From positions 1 to 28,795 of the forward strand of contig CAYVJA010000037.1 of NCBI GenBank assembly GCA_964451605.1: a stretch of 28,795 bases of DNA, in the 5' to 3' direction. The first letter of the stretch is position 1. Every line of letters starts with the position of its first letter. A model generated the notes under the pieces. That model was not told where the DNA came from and did no database searches. It saw only the letters and a program-made list of their open reading frames with translations. The position numbers and the translations under genes are program-made. The stretch comes from JAQVSH01 sp964451605. GTDB taxonomy: Bacteria > Bacteroidota > Bacteroidia > Bacteroidales > UBA4181. Shown here in pieces: positions 1-8,436 of this stretch.

Positions 1-216
1 CCAGATGGTATCGCCCGCCGCATAGACATCGCGATCGGTAAAAAGATGGATTTGCTCGGGTGCATAACGCGCCTGAAACCCCAGCTCCTGAGCAAAGAGC
101 CGGGTAAAAGCAGCGGGAAGACGCGAAGACTGCTGGGCTGTGGCAAGAGAAGAGAAGATGCCCGAAGCAGCAACAAAAAGAGCAAGAGAAAGACGCAATA
201 AAACGGAGAGCTTCAT
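1..216 (-). CDS. Secreted MG2-type protein, N-terminal fragment
   Basis: An open frame of 72 codons starts at an ATG (216-214) and runs off the left edge, so only the N terminus is present. It begins with Lys, then a hydrophobic stretch rich in Leu, Ala and Val, and a likely cleavage site after ATA before QQSS, which indicates an exported protein. Near the end it carries PEQIHLFTDRDVYAAGDTIW, almost the same as residues 51-70 of the protein at 4475-7210 (PEQIYILTDRDLYAAGDTIW). The two are therefore paralogues. The motif resembles the start of macroglobulin-like MG2 domains in large Bacteroidota envelope proteins. Function is unknown. A weak box resembling TAnnTTTG (TAATTTCG on the minus strand) lies upstream. 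I am sure of the frame and the paralogy, less so of the family name. Confidence 0.8.
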   Translation of the reverse strand, partial: MKLSVLLRLSLALFVAASGIFSSLATAQQSSRLPAAFTRLFAQELGFQARYAPEQIHLFTDRDVYAAGDTIW

Positions 217-728
217 AAAAAACAGCTTTACAGTCAGAGAATGCGCAAACCTGCTCGAAATTATGAATAACTTTTTGTGTATGCAATACTGAAAAATGTT
301 TTTCTTTTTACAATTCTGCGAAGTGGATTGTTGGATTTGCAAAATCCATTTTCTAGCTTTGGAATAATTTCTGCTCTATTCCCGTTTCCATGACAATAGG
401 TGCTGCTACACGTTCGGGCAGTTCTTTTTCGGCCCAAAGGATTTTCTCCCGGTGGATGGTTTTGTGGGTATGCGCTTTTGGGGTGGGTTGCGGCGCGTTG
501 TCGGCCTCGGTGGCTCCAGATTGTGGTGGAAGGAACCGACAGAGCAGGAGGAGTGGGGATGGTGCATTTGCGGGAAACGCAAATGTAAGTGTAGTAGTGT
601 AACAGTGAAACAGTGCTTCAAAGTGCAATTGCACTTTGAGTGCTCTAGTGCTGCGCTGCGCGCAGAAACGAAAAAAGGTGTCTCGAAAGCAGTTGACTTT
701 AGAGGCACCTTTGTTCGGGAAGAAGTTG
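217..728. other. Intergenic region with hairpins and word repeats, no convincing gene
   Basis: This 512-base stretch lies upstream of the left-edge gene and downstream of the tRNA, both on the minus strand. Visible in it: an inverted repeat at 332-348 (7-bp arms TGGATTT/AAATCCA, 3-base loop) followed by TTTT; a second at 565-585 (arms CATTTGCG/CGCAAATG, loop GGAAA); a perfect 20-base palindrome at 619-638; and a word-repeat patch at 589-665 also found near 27355. A minus-strand frame of about 93 codons (634 to 353, GTG start) ends 4 bases before the 332-348 hairpin. I see no recognisable domain in it and its first codons lie in the repeat, so it is at best a gene remnant. Confidence 0.6.
589..665. 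repeat. Dispersed intergenic word-repeat patch
   Basis: The patch consists of short near-tandem words ending in AGTG (AGTGTAACAGTGAAACAGTG), a perfect 20-base palindrome CAAAGTGCAATTGCACTTTG at 619-638, and then a 26-base block at 638-663 that begins GAGTGCTCTAGTGC and ends GCGCTGCGCGC. The same block recurs at 27355-27388 with one extra octamer inserted. The end (651-665) can fold as CTGCGC-TGC-GCGCAG. It lies in a non-coding spacer. No open frame or transposase accompanies it. Confidence 0.75.
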
Positions 729-799
729 TTGACCTACCAGGATTCGAACCTAGACTGACAGAACCAAAATCTGAAGTGCTACCATTACACCATAGGTCA
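729..799 (-). tRNA. tRNA-Gln (UUG anticodon)
   Basis: Read on the minus strand, the sequence begins TGACCTA and ends TAGGTCA plus discriminator A, giving a perfect 7-bp acceptor stem. The D arm contains GGTGTAATGGTAGC. The anticodon arm CAGA-TTTTGGT-TCTG places TTG at positions 34-36, which specifies Gln (CAA and, by wobble, CAG). The T arm has the invariant GGTTCGAATCC. The length is 71 nt. The 3' CCA is not encoded (CAA follows the discriminator), so it would be added by the CCA-adding enzyme. The D loop matches the short form usual for tRNA-Gln. A complete promoter lies just upstream. Confidence 0.95.
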
Positions 800-820
800 A
801 TGATTTCGGTTTACGCGGTG

Positions 821-851
821 CAAATGTACACTATTTCGGCAAAGTTGCAAA
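821..851 (-). promoter_or_regulatory. Bacteroidota-type promoter for tRNA-Gln
   Basis: On the minus strand TTTG (851-848) is followed after 19 bases by TACATTTG (828-821). This matches the phylum's TTTG (-33) and TAnnTTTG (-7) consensus at a normal spacing. Transcription would start about 15 bases before the tRNA 5' end at 799. Confidence 0.75.
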
Positions 852-889
852 TCGGCAAATCGAATTTTTCCCCTGCCCGGGAGGGTGAA

Positions 890-3800
890 TTATGCCTCTT
901 TCAGGATGGAGAGGCAAAAGGCAATGGCCTCATCTACGCGGGTAACGGGTTCGGTGGTAAGGGTAAGTTTGTCTTTTGTCTCTTTCATCCGAACCTGTCT
1001 GGGGTGGGTGCGCACATAATCGATGATTGCCGTAAAGGCCGATGATTGGTAGAAGGCCGATTGAGGATCGGGGATAAAGGAGGCTACCATACGCCCGCCC
1101 TTCATTACAATTCGTTCTATTCCGAGCCGTTGTGCCAGCCAGCGCAACCGTACCACCTCCAGCAGCTCGTTGGCGGGGCCGGGCAGCGGGCCGAATCTGT
1201 CGATCATTGACTCCCTGAACCGAATCAGTGCCTCCTCATCTTTCATGGTATCGAGCTCGCGGTAGAGGCGGACGCGCTCGGTTACATTGGCCACATAACT
1301 TTCGGGCAGCAGCAACTCCAGATCGGTATCAATCTGACAGTCGGCCGACCAGAAAAAGGCCTCTCGTCTCCTGTTCGAAACCGACAGAAAAGAGGGAGGC
1401 GGTTCGGGCGGCATTGCGGCAGGAGAGGTTAAAGAGGTTGAAGAGGTTGAGGCCTCCTGCGCATCGGCATCAAAGAGCGAGGAGAACTCCTCGTCATGCA
1501 GCTCCTGCATGGCTTCCATTAAGATACGCTGATAGGTTTCGAAACCCATCTCGGCAATGAAACCACTCTGTTCGGCACCCATCAGATTACCCGCTCCTCT
1601 GATGTCGAGATCCTGCATGGCAATATGGAAGCCACTTCCCAGCTCCGAAAATTGTTCAATGGCCATAAGTCTGCGCCGTGCCTCGGGAGTGAGCCCCGAA
1701 ACGGGAGGGGTAAAGAGATAGCAGAAGGCCTTTCGGTTTGAACGGCCCACCCGGCCACGGAGCTGATGCAGATCGGCCAGCCCGAAATAGTGGGCGTTCA
1801 ACACAATCATGGTGTTGGCATTGGGCACATCGAGCCCCGACTCTACAATAGAGGTGGAGACCAACACATCGTAATCGCCGGCCATAAAATCGAGCATGAT
1901 CTTCTCCAGTTTCTCGCCATCCATCTGGCCGTGGGCGGAGATGGTCTGCACTTTAGGACAGAGATTCCGGATCATCAGTTCAATCTCATGCAGGGCGGTT
2001 ACACGGTTGGCCACAAAGAAGACCTGCCCTCCGCGCGACACCTCATAATCGATGGCTTCGCGCACCAACTCCGGATCGAACACATGTAACTCCGTTTGAA
2101 TGGGATGGCGATTGGGAGGGGGCGTGTTGATAATAGAGAGCTCGCGGGCACCCATCAGCGAGAACTGCAGCGTACGCGGAATGGGGGTTGCGGTCAGAGT
2201 AAGGGTATCGACCGAAACCTTCAGCGCCCTGAGTTTCTCCTTTACCGCAACGCCAAACTTCTGCTCTTCGTCGATGATGAGTAAACCCAGGTCTTTAAAG
2301 AGCACGTCTTTCCCGATAAGACGGTGAGTCCCGATCAAAATATCGACCTTCCCTTCGGAGGTATCGCGCAGGGTTTTTCGAATCTCGCCCACGCTCTTCA
2401 GACGGCTTACATATTCAACCCTGCAGGGAAAATTGGCCAGACGCGATGAGAAGGTGTTAAAATGTTGCAACGCCAAAATAGTGGTGGGAACCAATATCGC
2501 AACCTGTTTGTTATCGGTCACCGCCTTAAAGGCAGCACGAACCGCAATCTCGGTCTTTCCGAAACCCACATCGCCGCACACCAGATGATCCATGGGATAG
2601 GGCTCCTCCATGCCTGCCTTCACCGCCTGCGTGGCCTTCAGCTGATCGGGGGTGTCTTCGTACATAAACGAAGCCTCCAGCTCCTGCTGCAGATAAGAAT
2701 CGGCCGAAAAGGCAAACCCTCTCACCTCCTTTCTGCGGGCGTACAAAAGAATCAGGTCGCGGGCAATATCCTTTACCTTCTTTTTGGTACTCTGCTTCAG
2801 ATTTTGCCAGGCAGCACTCCCCAACTTATTGATTTTGGGCAGTTGCCCCTCCTTGCCCCGGAATTTCGATATTTTGTGGAGGTTTTGGATATTCACATAA
2901 AGGATGTCCTGATCGCGGAACACCAGCCGGACCGACTCCTGGTACCTGCCGTTCAGTTCCACCTTTTCGAGCCCCCCGAACACCCCGATGCCGTGGTCAA
3001 TATGAACCACATAATCGCCGGGATGGAGCCCGAAGAGCTCCTGAATGGAGAGCGACTCACTCTTCGTGAATTTATGCTGAACCTTATATTTATGGTAACG
3101 GTCGAAAATCTGGTGATCGGTATACCAGGCCACCGCCAGATCCTTGTCGTAGAAGCCCTCATGCACGATACCCGGCAGCGCCTCAAAACCCGCCTTGTGG
3201 GGAAGTTCACTCAAAATAGCACGCAGTCGCTCAAACTGTTTGGGGTTCTCGCTCAGAAGACTCACCTTCACCCCCTCCTGCCCCATCTCTGCAAGGTGCT
3301 CCGAAAGGAGTGCAAAGTTCTTGTGGAAAAGAGGCTGAGCAGCAGTACGAAAAGTAAAGAGGGTATCCCCCGAAGGCGTCTCTTCGGTCTCGGGGTTAAA
3401 CCGGATATGGGGATATCGCAAAAGAGCTGAAATCAGTCCCGAAGCAGGGAGAAACAGCAGATCGGCCTTTACACTCTCCTCCCCTTCGGGATGTAATACC
3501 GACAGTTCACGGTCGAGAGGCACCTGTTCCCAGATCCTGACAGAGAGCGAATAGTTTCGGCTCCATAGGAAAACCCTGCCCGGGATCAGCGAAAAGAGCG
3601 CCGAAGGAGACTCCTGGCCCATTAACTTATGTACATCGGGCACGATAAGCACCGAATCGACTCTCTGTTCCGACAATTGGGTATCGACATTAAAAACCCG
3701 GATACTCTCTACCTCCTCTCCAAAAAAGTCGATCCGATAGGGCTGATGCGAAGCATACGAGAAGATATCGACAATCCCCCCCCGAATGGCAAACTGTCCC

Positions 3801-4309
3801 GGCTCATAGACAAAGTCGGCCATCTGAAAGCCGTAAGCGCTCAGCATTTCATGCAAGAATGAGATGGAAATCTTCTCGCCGGTGGTTAACGTAAGGGTAT
3901 TCCGCCCCATCGAGTCGGCCGAGAGTACCTTCTCCTGCAACGCCTCGGGATAGGTAACCACAATGAGAGGATTGGCCGGATTCTGCTTGGTAATGCGCGA
4001 AATCACATGATTTCGCATAATCATATTGCCTTCGTCGGGCCGAAGCTGGTTGGAGGCCCGACGGTACGAGGAGGGTAAAAAGAGGACCGAATCGGGATCG
4101 CAGACCGTTTGAAGGTCGGCGAAAAAATAGGCAGCCTCCTCTTTATCGTCTATCAGAATCAGATGAACACCCGGAATCCGGGAGCAAAGAGCACCGGCCA
4201 CAAGGGCCTGCGAAGAACCGTAGAGCCCCTGTAAACACAAAGAGACCCCGCCGGCGACAGCTGTTTCTATCTCCGGAAGCCGCTTATGTTGCGTATAGGG
4301 ATTGTACAT
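890..4309 (-). CDS. mfd: Transcription-repair coupling factor Mfd
   Basis: This large SF2 translocase removes RNA polymerase stalled at DNA lesions and recruits UvrA. In order: an N-terminal UvrB-like module; the RNA-polymerase-interaction domain near residue 430 (YVVHIDHGIGVFGG); Walker A GDVGFGKTE near 575; the DEEQ box near 676; TATPIPRTL; STSIVESGLDVPNANT; and motif VI QLRGRVGRSNR near 846. About 1139 residues is normal for the family. I chose the ATG at 4309 (MYNPYTQ). An in-frame TTG lies 24 bases upstream, but it sits inside the probable -7 promoter box. A Ser/Thr/Pro-rich linker (about residues 940-965) precedes the C-terminal TRCF domain. Its DNA contains imperfect repeats of AAGAGGTTG (1426-1452). 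It is transcribed alone, divergently from the gene at 4475. Confidence 0.97.
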   Translation of the reverse strand: MYNPYTQHKRLPEIETAVAGGVSLCLQGLYGSSQALVAGALCSRIPGVHLILIDDKEEAAYFFADLQTVCDPDSVLFLPSSYRRASNQLRPDEGNMIMRNHVISRITKQNPANPLIVVTYPEALQEKVLSADSMGRNTLTLTTGEKISISFLHEMLSAYGFQMADFVYEPGQFAIRGGIVDIFSYASHQPYRIDFFGEEVESIRVFNVDTQLSEQRVDSVLIVPDVHKLMGQESPSALFSLIPGRVFLWSRNYSLSVRIWEQVPLDRELSVLHPEGEESVKADLLFLPASGLISALLRYPHIRFNPETEETPSGDTLFTFRTAAQPLFHKNFALLSEHLAEMGQEGVKVSLLSENPKQFERLRAILSELPHKAGFEALPGIVHEGFYDKDLAVAWYTDHQIFDRYHKYKVQHKFTKSESLSIQELFGLHPGDYVVHIDHGIGVFGGLEKVELNGRYQESVRLVFRDQDILYVNIQNLHKISKFRGKEGQLPKINKLGSAAWQNLKQSTKKKVKDIARDLILLYARRKEVRGFAFSADSYLQQELEASFMYEDTPDQLKATQAVKAGMEEPYPMDHLVCGDVGFGKTEIAVRAAFKAVTDNKQVAILVPTTILALQHFNTFSSRLANFPCRVEYVSRLKSVGEIRKTLRDTSEGKVDILIGTHRLIGKDVLFKDLGLLIIDEEQKFGVAVKEKLRALKVSVDTLTLTATPIPRTLQFSLMGARELSIINTPPPNRHPIQTELHVFDPELVREAIDYEVSRGGQVFFVANRVTALHEIELMIRNLCPKVQTISAHGQMDGEKLEKIMLDFMAGDYDVLVSTSIVESGLDVPNANTMIVLNAHYFGLADLHQLRGRVGRSNRKAFCYLFTPPVSGLTPEARRRLMAIEQFSELGSGFHIAMQDLDIRGAGNLMGAEQSGFIAEMGFETYQRILMEAMQELHDEEFSSLFDADAQEASTSSTSLTSPAAMPPEPPPSFLSVSNRRREAFFWSADCQIDTDLELLLPESYVANVTERVRLYRELDTMKDEEALIRFRESMIDRFGPLPGPANELLEVVRLRWLAQRLGIERIVMKGGRMVASFIPDPQSAFYQSSAFTAIIDYVRTHPRQVRMKETKDKLTLTTEPVTRVDEAIAFCLSILKEA

Positions 4310-4330
4310 TCCAACTATTTTGAACGTGCG

Positions 4331-4338
4331 CAAAAATA
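4331..4338 (-). promoter_or_regulatory. -7 box TATTTTTG upstream of mfd
   Basis: Minus-strand TATTTTTG fits TAnnTTTG and lies 21 bases before the mfd ATG. No clear TTTG is found at the usual distance upstream. The position argues against translation starting at the TTG at 4333. Confidence 0.5.
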
Positions 4339-4474
4339 ATTGATTTTTAGATAAAAAATGGTCTCATTTTTGTGGCGAATAATCAAAACTCATTTTAGAT
4401 TTATCCATAAACACTCCCTGCAACATTCCGATCCTTAAAAGCGTAAAGGTTTCATTCACTAAAAAAAGACGGGT

Positions 4475-7210
4475 ATGAAAAGTAGCTTACGGTTTCTCAG
4501 CCTCTGTATATGGGTATTTCTGCCCGTTACAGCATCAGAATTATGGGCACAAAGCAGTGACCAACTGCCTGCGCCGCTCAAAGCACGAATCGAAAAGGCA
4601 CAATCCATTCGTGCATCGGGTTCGCCCGAACAGATCTACATTCTTACCGACCGCGATCTTTACGCTGCGGGCGATACCATCTGGCTCAGTGCCTGGGTGC
4701 TGAGCGATCAGACGCTTCTGCCCGCCCATCAGAGTAAACTGCTCTATATAGATCTGATCAACCCGGACCGGCAGGTTTCACAGGATCTGGTGGCAGAGAT
4801 TGTAGGCGGGGTGGGAAACGGCTATTTTGTACTCTCAGAAAACCTGGACAGCGAAGGAATCTTCCAGATTTGTGCCTACACGCGGTGGAATCTCAACTTC
4901 GGCCCCGAATATCTCTTCAGTAAGACCATTCCCGTCTGGCAAAAGACCGTAGAGGAGGCACCCCGCCGAAGCGGATACCAGATCGTGGTACGGGGAATGA
5001 GCAACCGGAAGGTATGGCGCAGAATCGACGCCGGAAGTGACGCCGGGAACAAACAGACGGCCTCTAAGGGTATGCAACTTTCCGACACTCTGCTCCTGCC
5101 CGATGTACAATTTCTCCCCGAGGGGGGAAAATGGATTGCCGGATTCCCCTCACGCGTGGCCTTTAAAGCCATCGGACCCGATGGATACGGGGTACCGGTT
5201 GAGGGTGTAATTGTAGATGAGAAGGATTCTGTTTGCATCCGGTTTGCCACCGAACATCTGGGTATGGGTTCATTCCTGATGGTTCCCGAAGCCGGGAAAA
5301 CCTACAGAGCCCGAATGGTATGGGGGCAGGAGATTGGTCTTCCCAAAGTTTACACTATGGGGTCGACCATGCAAATCCGTTCCGGGAAGGAGAATAACCT
5401 GTTCATTACCACCTATTCGGGGAAAAACCGTCTTACCGATACCCGGCCGCTCTACCTGACGGTGCGGGCACTCGACCATCTTTGGGCCACCTATACGGTA
5501 CCTGCCGGTTTGGCTAAGAGTACACTGGAAATTGCCGAAAAAGATTTGCCGGGAGGGTTAATCGAGTTTACCCTCTTCGATGCTGAGGGAAACCCTCTTT
5601 CGGAAAGACTGTTATTTATGAATCCCGCTTCAAGAGAGATAGACCTTTCGTACGAAACCAAAATTAAAGATGCCCCCGTTCCGGACGATGGGTCGGGATC
5701 ATTCCTGGAGCTGACGCTGCATACCCGTTCGGGTATCGATAATAAACCCGTTTCGGCAATGGTGGCACTATCGGTTACCGATACCCTCTTTGCTCCTGCC
5801 GATACCCTGCGTGCAACCCTTCGCAGCCGGATGCTCCTCTCCTCGTCATTACGCGGAAGGGTAGAAAACCCGGAATATTACTTTCAGCGCCCCTTCGGAG
5901 AGATTCGCGAGCAGTTGGATCTGGTCATGCTCACCCATGGATGGCGAAGCTTCGCATCACAACCCGATACGGCCACCTTTATTTACCCTCCTGACAAGAA
6001 CTTCTCTGTTTCGGGACAATTAACGGACATCTTTAATAAAGCATTGAATAACCAAAGGATATCGCTGCTTGTACAGGGAGAGTACTCTTTTGCACAAGAG
6101 GAACGGAGCGACGAATCCGGCCGTTTCTCCTTTCAGGATCTTCCACTTACGGGAATGAGTTACCTCACTCTCATGGTCCAGAAAGAGAACAGTAAAAGGA
6201 AGCGGTTCAACGTGGGAGTAACGCTCGATAAGATGGTAGAAATAGAGAAACCCTCCTATCCCGAACCCGATCTCCCGCCCACGGGAGGAGAAAGTCTGCT
6301 GGCTCTCTATAACAAGGCCAAAAGCATCGAGCAGGCCCTGATCGACAGCCTCGCCCGTTTACCGGGAATGCAATATATAGAAGAGGTTTCCATCACCGGG
6401 AAACGGATTATTCCCAACTCCTACAACCGCAACGGGCCGGGCAACGCCGACATCGTACTCGACGAACAGCAACTGATGAAATACGATCGGTTTAACAGTT
6501 TGCTCGATGTGCTTCAAAATGAAGTGCCGGGTTTCGGAAAGGGCTTTATTTCGTCCGATAATCTCTACTTCTCGCGCACTTCCAATTTCTTCTACCGGCC
6601 GGTTTTCTCCATAGACGAAAGGAGTGTCTCCTTCAGGGTAGATGGCGAGAACATTGAGCAGATTATTGCGGAAGATATGACCGGAGAAAGCGAAAGCAAT
6701 TCGTGGTATAGCCTGAATGCTCAATTCGAACAGCTGGAAGAGGCGTTAAATTCCATTTCGGTAAACGACATTGTGGGAATTGAGGTGATGACCTCGCGCA
6801 ACCGCATCTGGGTGTACGACAACACGGCATTGATGGCCATGTCGCTCGACTTTAGGCCCCCCTGTTTTATAGAGATTACCACCAAAGACGGGGCAGGTGT
6901 TACCCAGTATTATCAACCCACCGGCATTCATCAATTGCGTATCAGAGGTATTACCCCTCAAAAACAGTACTATCTGCCCAAGTATATCCCATCCGATTAT
7001 GTCGACCGCTTTCTCTACCACCGACAGCCCACCCTCTACTGGGAGCCCGCGCTCACCACGGGAGAGGAGGGAACAGCCAAAATTTCCATCCCGATTGGAC
7101 GAAACTACAAGCGAACCTTACGGGTTACCGCCGATGCGTACAATCTGAAGGGTAGTGTAGGTTCGAAGCAAACCAGCATAGATGTGGGTAGCGGCGAAGG
7201 CACCTGGTAA
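4475..7210 (+). CDS. Large secreted MG2/TonB-plug-like envelope protein
   Basis: This 911-residue protein has an N-terminal signal peptide (basic start, hydrophobic core, likely cleavage after LWA before QSS). Residues 51-70 (PEQIYILTDRDLYAAGDTIW) resemble the start of an MG2-like domain. Further on come LTHGWRSF near 487, a carboxypeptidase-regulatory-like beta module near 508-575 (FSVSGQLTD to RFNVGVTLD), and a region near 640-780 resembling the plug of TonB-dependent receptors (IEEVSITGKR, DIVLDEQQL, NDIVGIEVMTS). No outer-membrane barrel follows. The end is a beta-rich segment near 845 (RFLYHRQPTLYWEPAL). Related Bacteroidota proteins are usually annotated as hypothetical or plug-domain proteins; the substrate is unknown. 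It is the intact paralogue of the fragment at 1-216. A weak promoter candidate, TTTG at 4369-4372 and TAGATTTA at 4396-4403, precedes it. Confidence 0.85.
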   Translation: MKSSLRFLSLCIWVFLPVTASELWAQSSDQLPAPLKARIEKAQSIRASGSPEQIYILTDRDLYAAGDTIWLSAWVLSDQTLLPAHQSKLLYIDLINPDRQVSQDLVAEIVGGVGNGYFVLSENLDSEGIFQICAYTRWNLNFGPEYLFSKTIPVWQKTVEEAPRRSGYQIVVRGMSNRKVWRRIDAGSDAGNKQTASKGMQLSDTLLLPDVQFLPEGGKWIAGFPSRVAFKAIGPDGYGVPVEGVIVDEKDSVCIRFATEHLGMGSFLMVPEAGKTYRARMVWGQEIGLPKVYTMGSTMQIRSGKENNLFITTYSGKNRLTDTRPLYLTVRALDHLWATYTVPAGLAKSTLEIAEKDLPGGLIEFTLFDAEGNPLSERLLFMNPASREIDLSYETKIKDAPVPDDGSGSFLELTLHTRSGIDNKPVSAMVALSVTDTLFAPADTLRATLRSRMLLSSSLRGRVENPEYYFQRPFGEIREQLDLVMLTHGWRSFASQPDTATFIYPPDKNFSVSGQLTDIFNKALNNQRISLLVQGEYSFAQEERSDESGRFSFQDLPLTGMSYLTLMVQKENSKRKRFNVGVTLDKMVEIEKPSYPEPDLPPTGGESLLALYNKAKSIEQALIDSLARLPGMQYIEEVSITGKRIIPNSYNRNGPGNADIVLDEQQLMKYDRFNSLLDVLQNEVPGFGKGFISSDNLYFSRTSNFFYRPVFSIDERSVSFRVDGENIEQIIAEDMTGESESNSWYSLNAQFEQLEEALNSISVNDIVGIEVMTSRNRIWVYDNTALMAMSLDFRPPCFIEITTKDGAGVTQYYQPTGIHQLRIRGITPQKQYYLPKYIPSDYVDRFLYHRQPTLYWEPALTTGEEGTAKISIPIGRNYKRTLRVTADAYNLKGSVGSKQTSIDVGSGEGTW

Positions 7211-7231
7211 CCGTTTGTTGAAACGATTTGC

Positions 7232-7239
7232 TATCTTTG
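7232..7239 (+). promoter_or_regulatory. -7 box TATCTTTG upstream of prfB
   Basis: TATCTTTG matches TAnnTTTG and lies 25 bases before the prfB ATG. A TTTG at 7214-7217 is only 14 bases away from it, shorter than the usual spacing. Confidence 0.5.
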
Positions 7240-7264
7240 CCGCTCACAATTGTCAGCAACAAGC

Positions 7265-8372
7265 ATGATTACATCAGACCAACTCAAAGATGTGTTGGAG
7301 CGCCGGGATGCGCTGAGGAGGCATCTTTGACGTCGATCGACGACGAATAGAGTGGGAAGAGGAGGAGCAGAAAACCCACGCTCCCGATTTTTGGGACGAC
7401 CCGAAACAGGCCGAACAACAATTGAAGAGGGTTGCTTCGCTAAAAAGTTGGCTTTCCGATTTCGAATCCATCGAGTCGGAAACCGCCGACTTGCAGGTNN
7501 NNNNNNNNATGCTGGAATTCTTCTCGGAAGGTGAAGCGGCCGAAGAAGATGTCGATGCCCAATATGCCAAAGTGCTTTCGCTTCTGGAGGCGTTGGAGTC
7601 GAAAAATATGCTCCGCGAAGAGGAGGATGTGTTGGGGGCCATTCTGAAAATCAACTCCGGTGCCGGAGGAACCGAAAGTCAGGATTGGGCAGAGATGCTG
7701 CTGCGTATGTATCTCCGATACGGCGAACGTAACGGTTATAAGGTGCGTACCCTTGACATACAGGATGGCGATCAGGCAGGTATTAAATCGGCCACTATCG
7801 AGATAGACGGCGAATTTGCCTATGGTTTTTTGAAGAGCGAAAACGGGGTGCATCGGTTGGTCCGGCTCTCTCCCTTCGATGCCAATAACCGGAGGCACAC
7901 TTCGTTTGCATCGGTGTTTGTGTCGCCCATGGTCGATGAAAATATTGATATTCAGGTAAGCCCCGCCGACATTACCTGGGAAACCTATCGCTCGAGCGGG
8001 GCCGGCGGGCAGAATGTAAACAAAGTGGAGACTGCCGTACGGTTGCGTCACCACCCCACGGGAATCGTGATTGAAAATCAGGAGTCGCGGTCGCAACTAC
8101 AGAATAAAGAGAATGCCATGCGGTTGCTGAAATCGCACCTCTACGAGCTGGAGTTGCGAAAAAAGCGGGAGAGACAGGCCGAGATTGAGGGACAGAAAAA
8201 GAAGATTGAGTGGGGTTCGCAAATCAGAAGTTACGTATTGCATCCCTACAAAATGGTTCGTGACGAACGAACCGAATGCAAGAGTTCGAATGTGCAGGAG
8301 GTGCTCGACGGCGATTTGAGCCCGTTCATTAAGGCTTTTCTCATGGAATTTGGCGAAAAACCGACCCGCTGA
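7265..8372 (+). CDS. prfB: Peptide chain release factor 2, with programmed +1 frameshift
   Basis: RF2 recognises UGA and UAA and triggers peptide release. Translation starts at ATG 7265 (MITSDQLKDVLERRD) and meets an in-frame TGA at codon 22. It must shift +1 there to continue as GAC (7329), which links it to the main frame ending at 8372. The downstream protein carries the stop-codon-reading SPF (LVRLSPFDANNRRHTSF) and the peptidyl-transfer GGQ (SSGAGGQNVNKVE). Total length is about 365 residues, normal for RF2. A 10-N gap at 7499-7508 lies between DLQV and MLEFFSEG. Related RF2 proteins as I recall them need no extra residues there, so the true gap is probably one base and three codons are artificial. 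The TGA control lets RF2 limit its own synthesis. Confidence 0.97.
7316..7331 (+). promoter_or_regulatory. Programmed +1 frameshift signal of prfB
   Basis: AGGAGG (7316-7321), then a CAT codon, then CTT TGA C (7325-7331). This is the canonical arrangement: an internal Shine-Dalgarno three bases before the slippery CUU, the stop UGA, and a following C that weakens termination. The strong Shine-Dalgarno stands out because the window's gene starts mostly lack one. Confidence 0.95.
7499..7508. other. Assembly gap of 10 N inside prfB
   Basis: Ten unknown bases. The frame happens to be kept (GT plus one base, then three N codons, then ATG). The flanking sequence on both sides is normal RF2. The same N count at 15744-15753 marks it as a placeholder. 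Confidence 0.97.
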
Positions 8373-8410
8373 CTTACCGCTTTGTAGATTGTTATTTACT
8401 AAAAAACCAG

Positions 8411-8418
8411 TAGCTTTG
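8411..8418 (+). promoter_or_regulatory. -7 box TAGCTTTG upstream of bamD
   Basis: TAGCTTTG fits TAnnTTTG and lies 18 bases before the bamD ATG. A near match ATTG (8388-8391) is 19 bases upstream of it. It could drive the bamD-rpoZ-coaBC-DUF4835-recN run. Confidence 0.55.
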
Positions 8419-8436
8419 CACAATAATCCGTAAGGT

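Noticed and set aside
1426..1452. AAGAGGTTG repeats as a regulatory element
   Set aside because: They lie inside mfd and encode the Ser/Thr linker, so a simple slippage origin in a flexible linker explains them.
2462..3430. Long plus-strand open frame opposite mfd
   Set aside because: It is the antisense shadow of a well-supported gene and shows no domain of its own.
4310..4333. Upstream TTG start for mfd
   Set aside because: The TTG overlaps the probable -7 box TATTTTTG, and the ATG at 4309 fits better.
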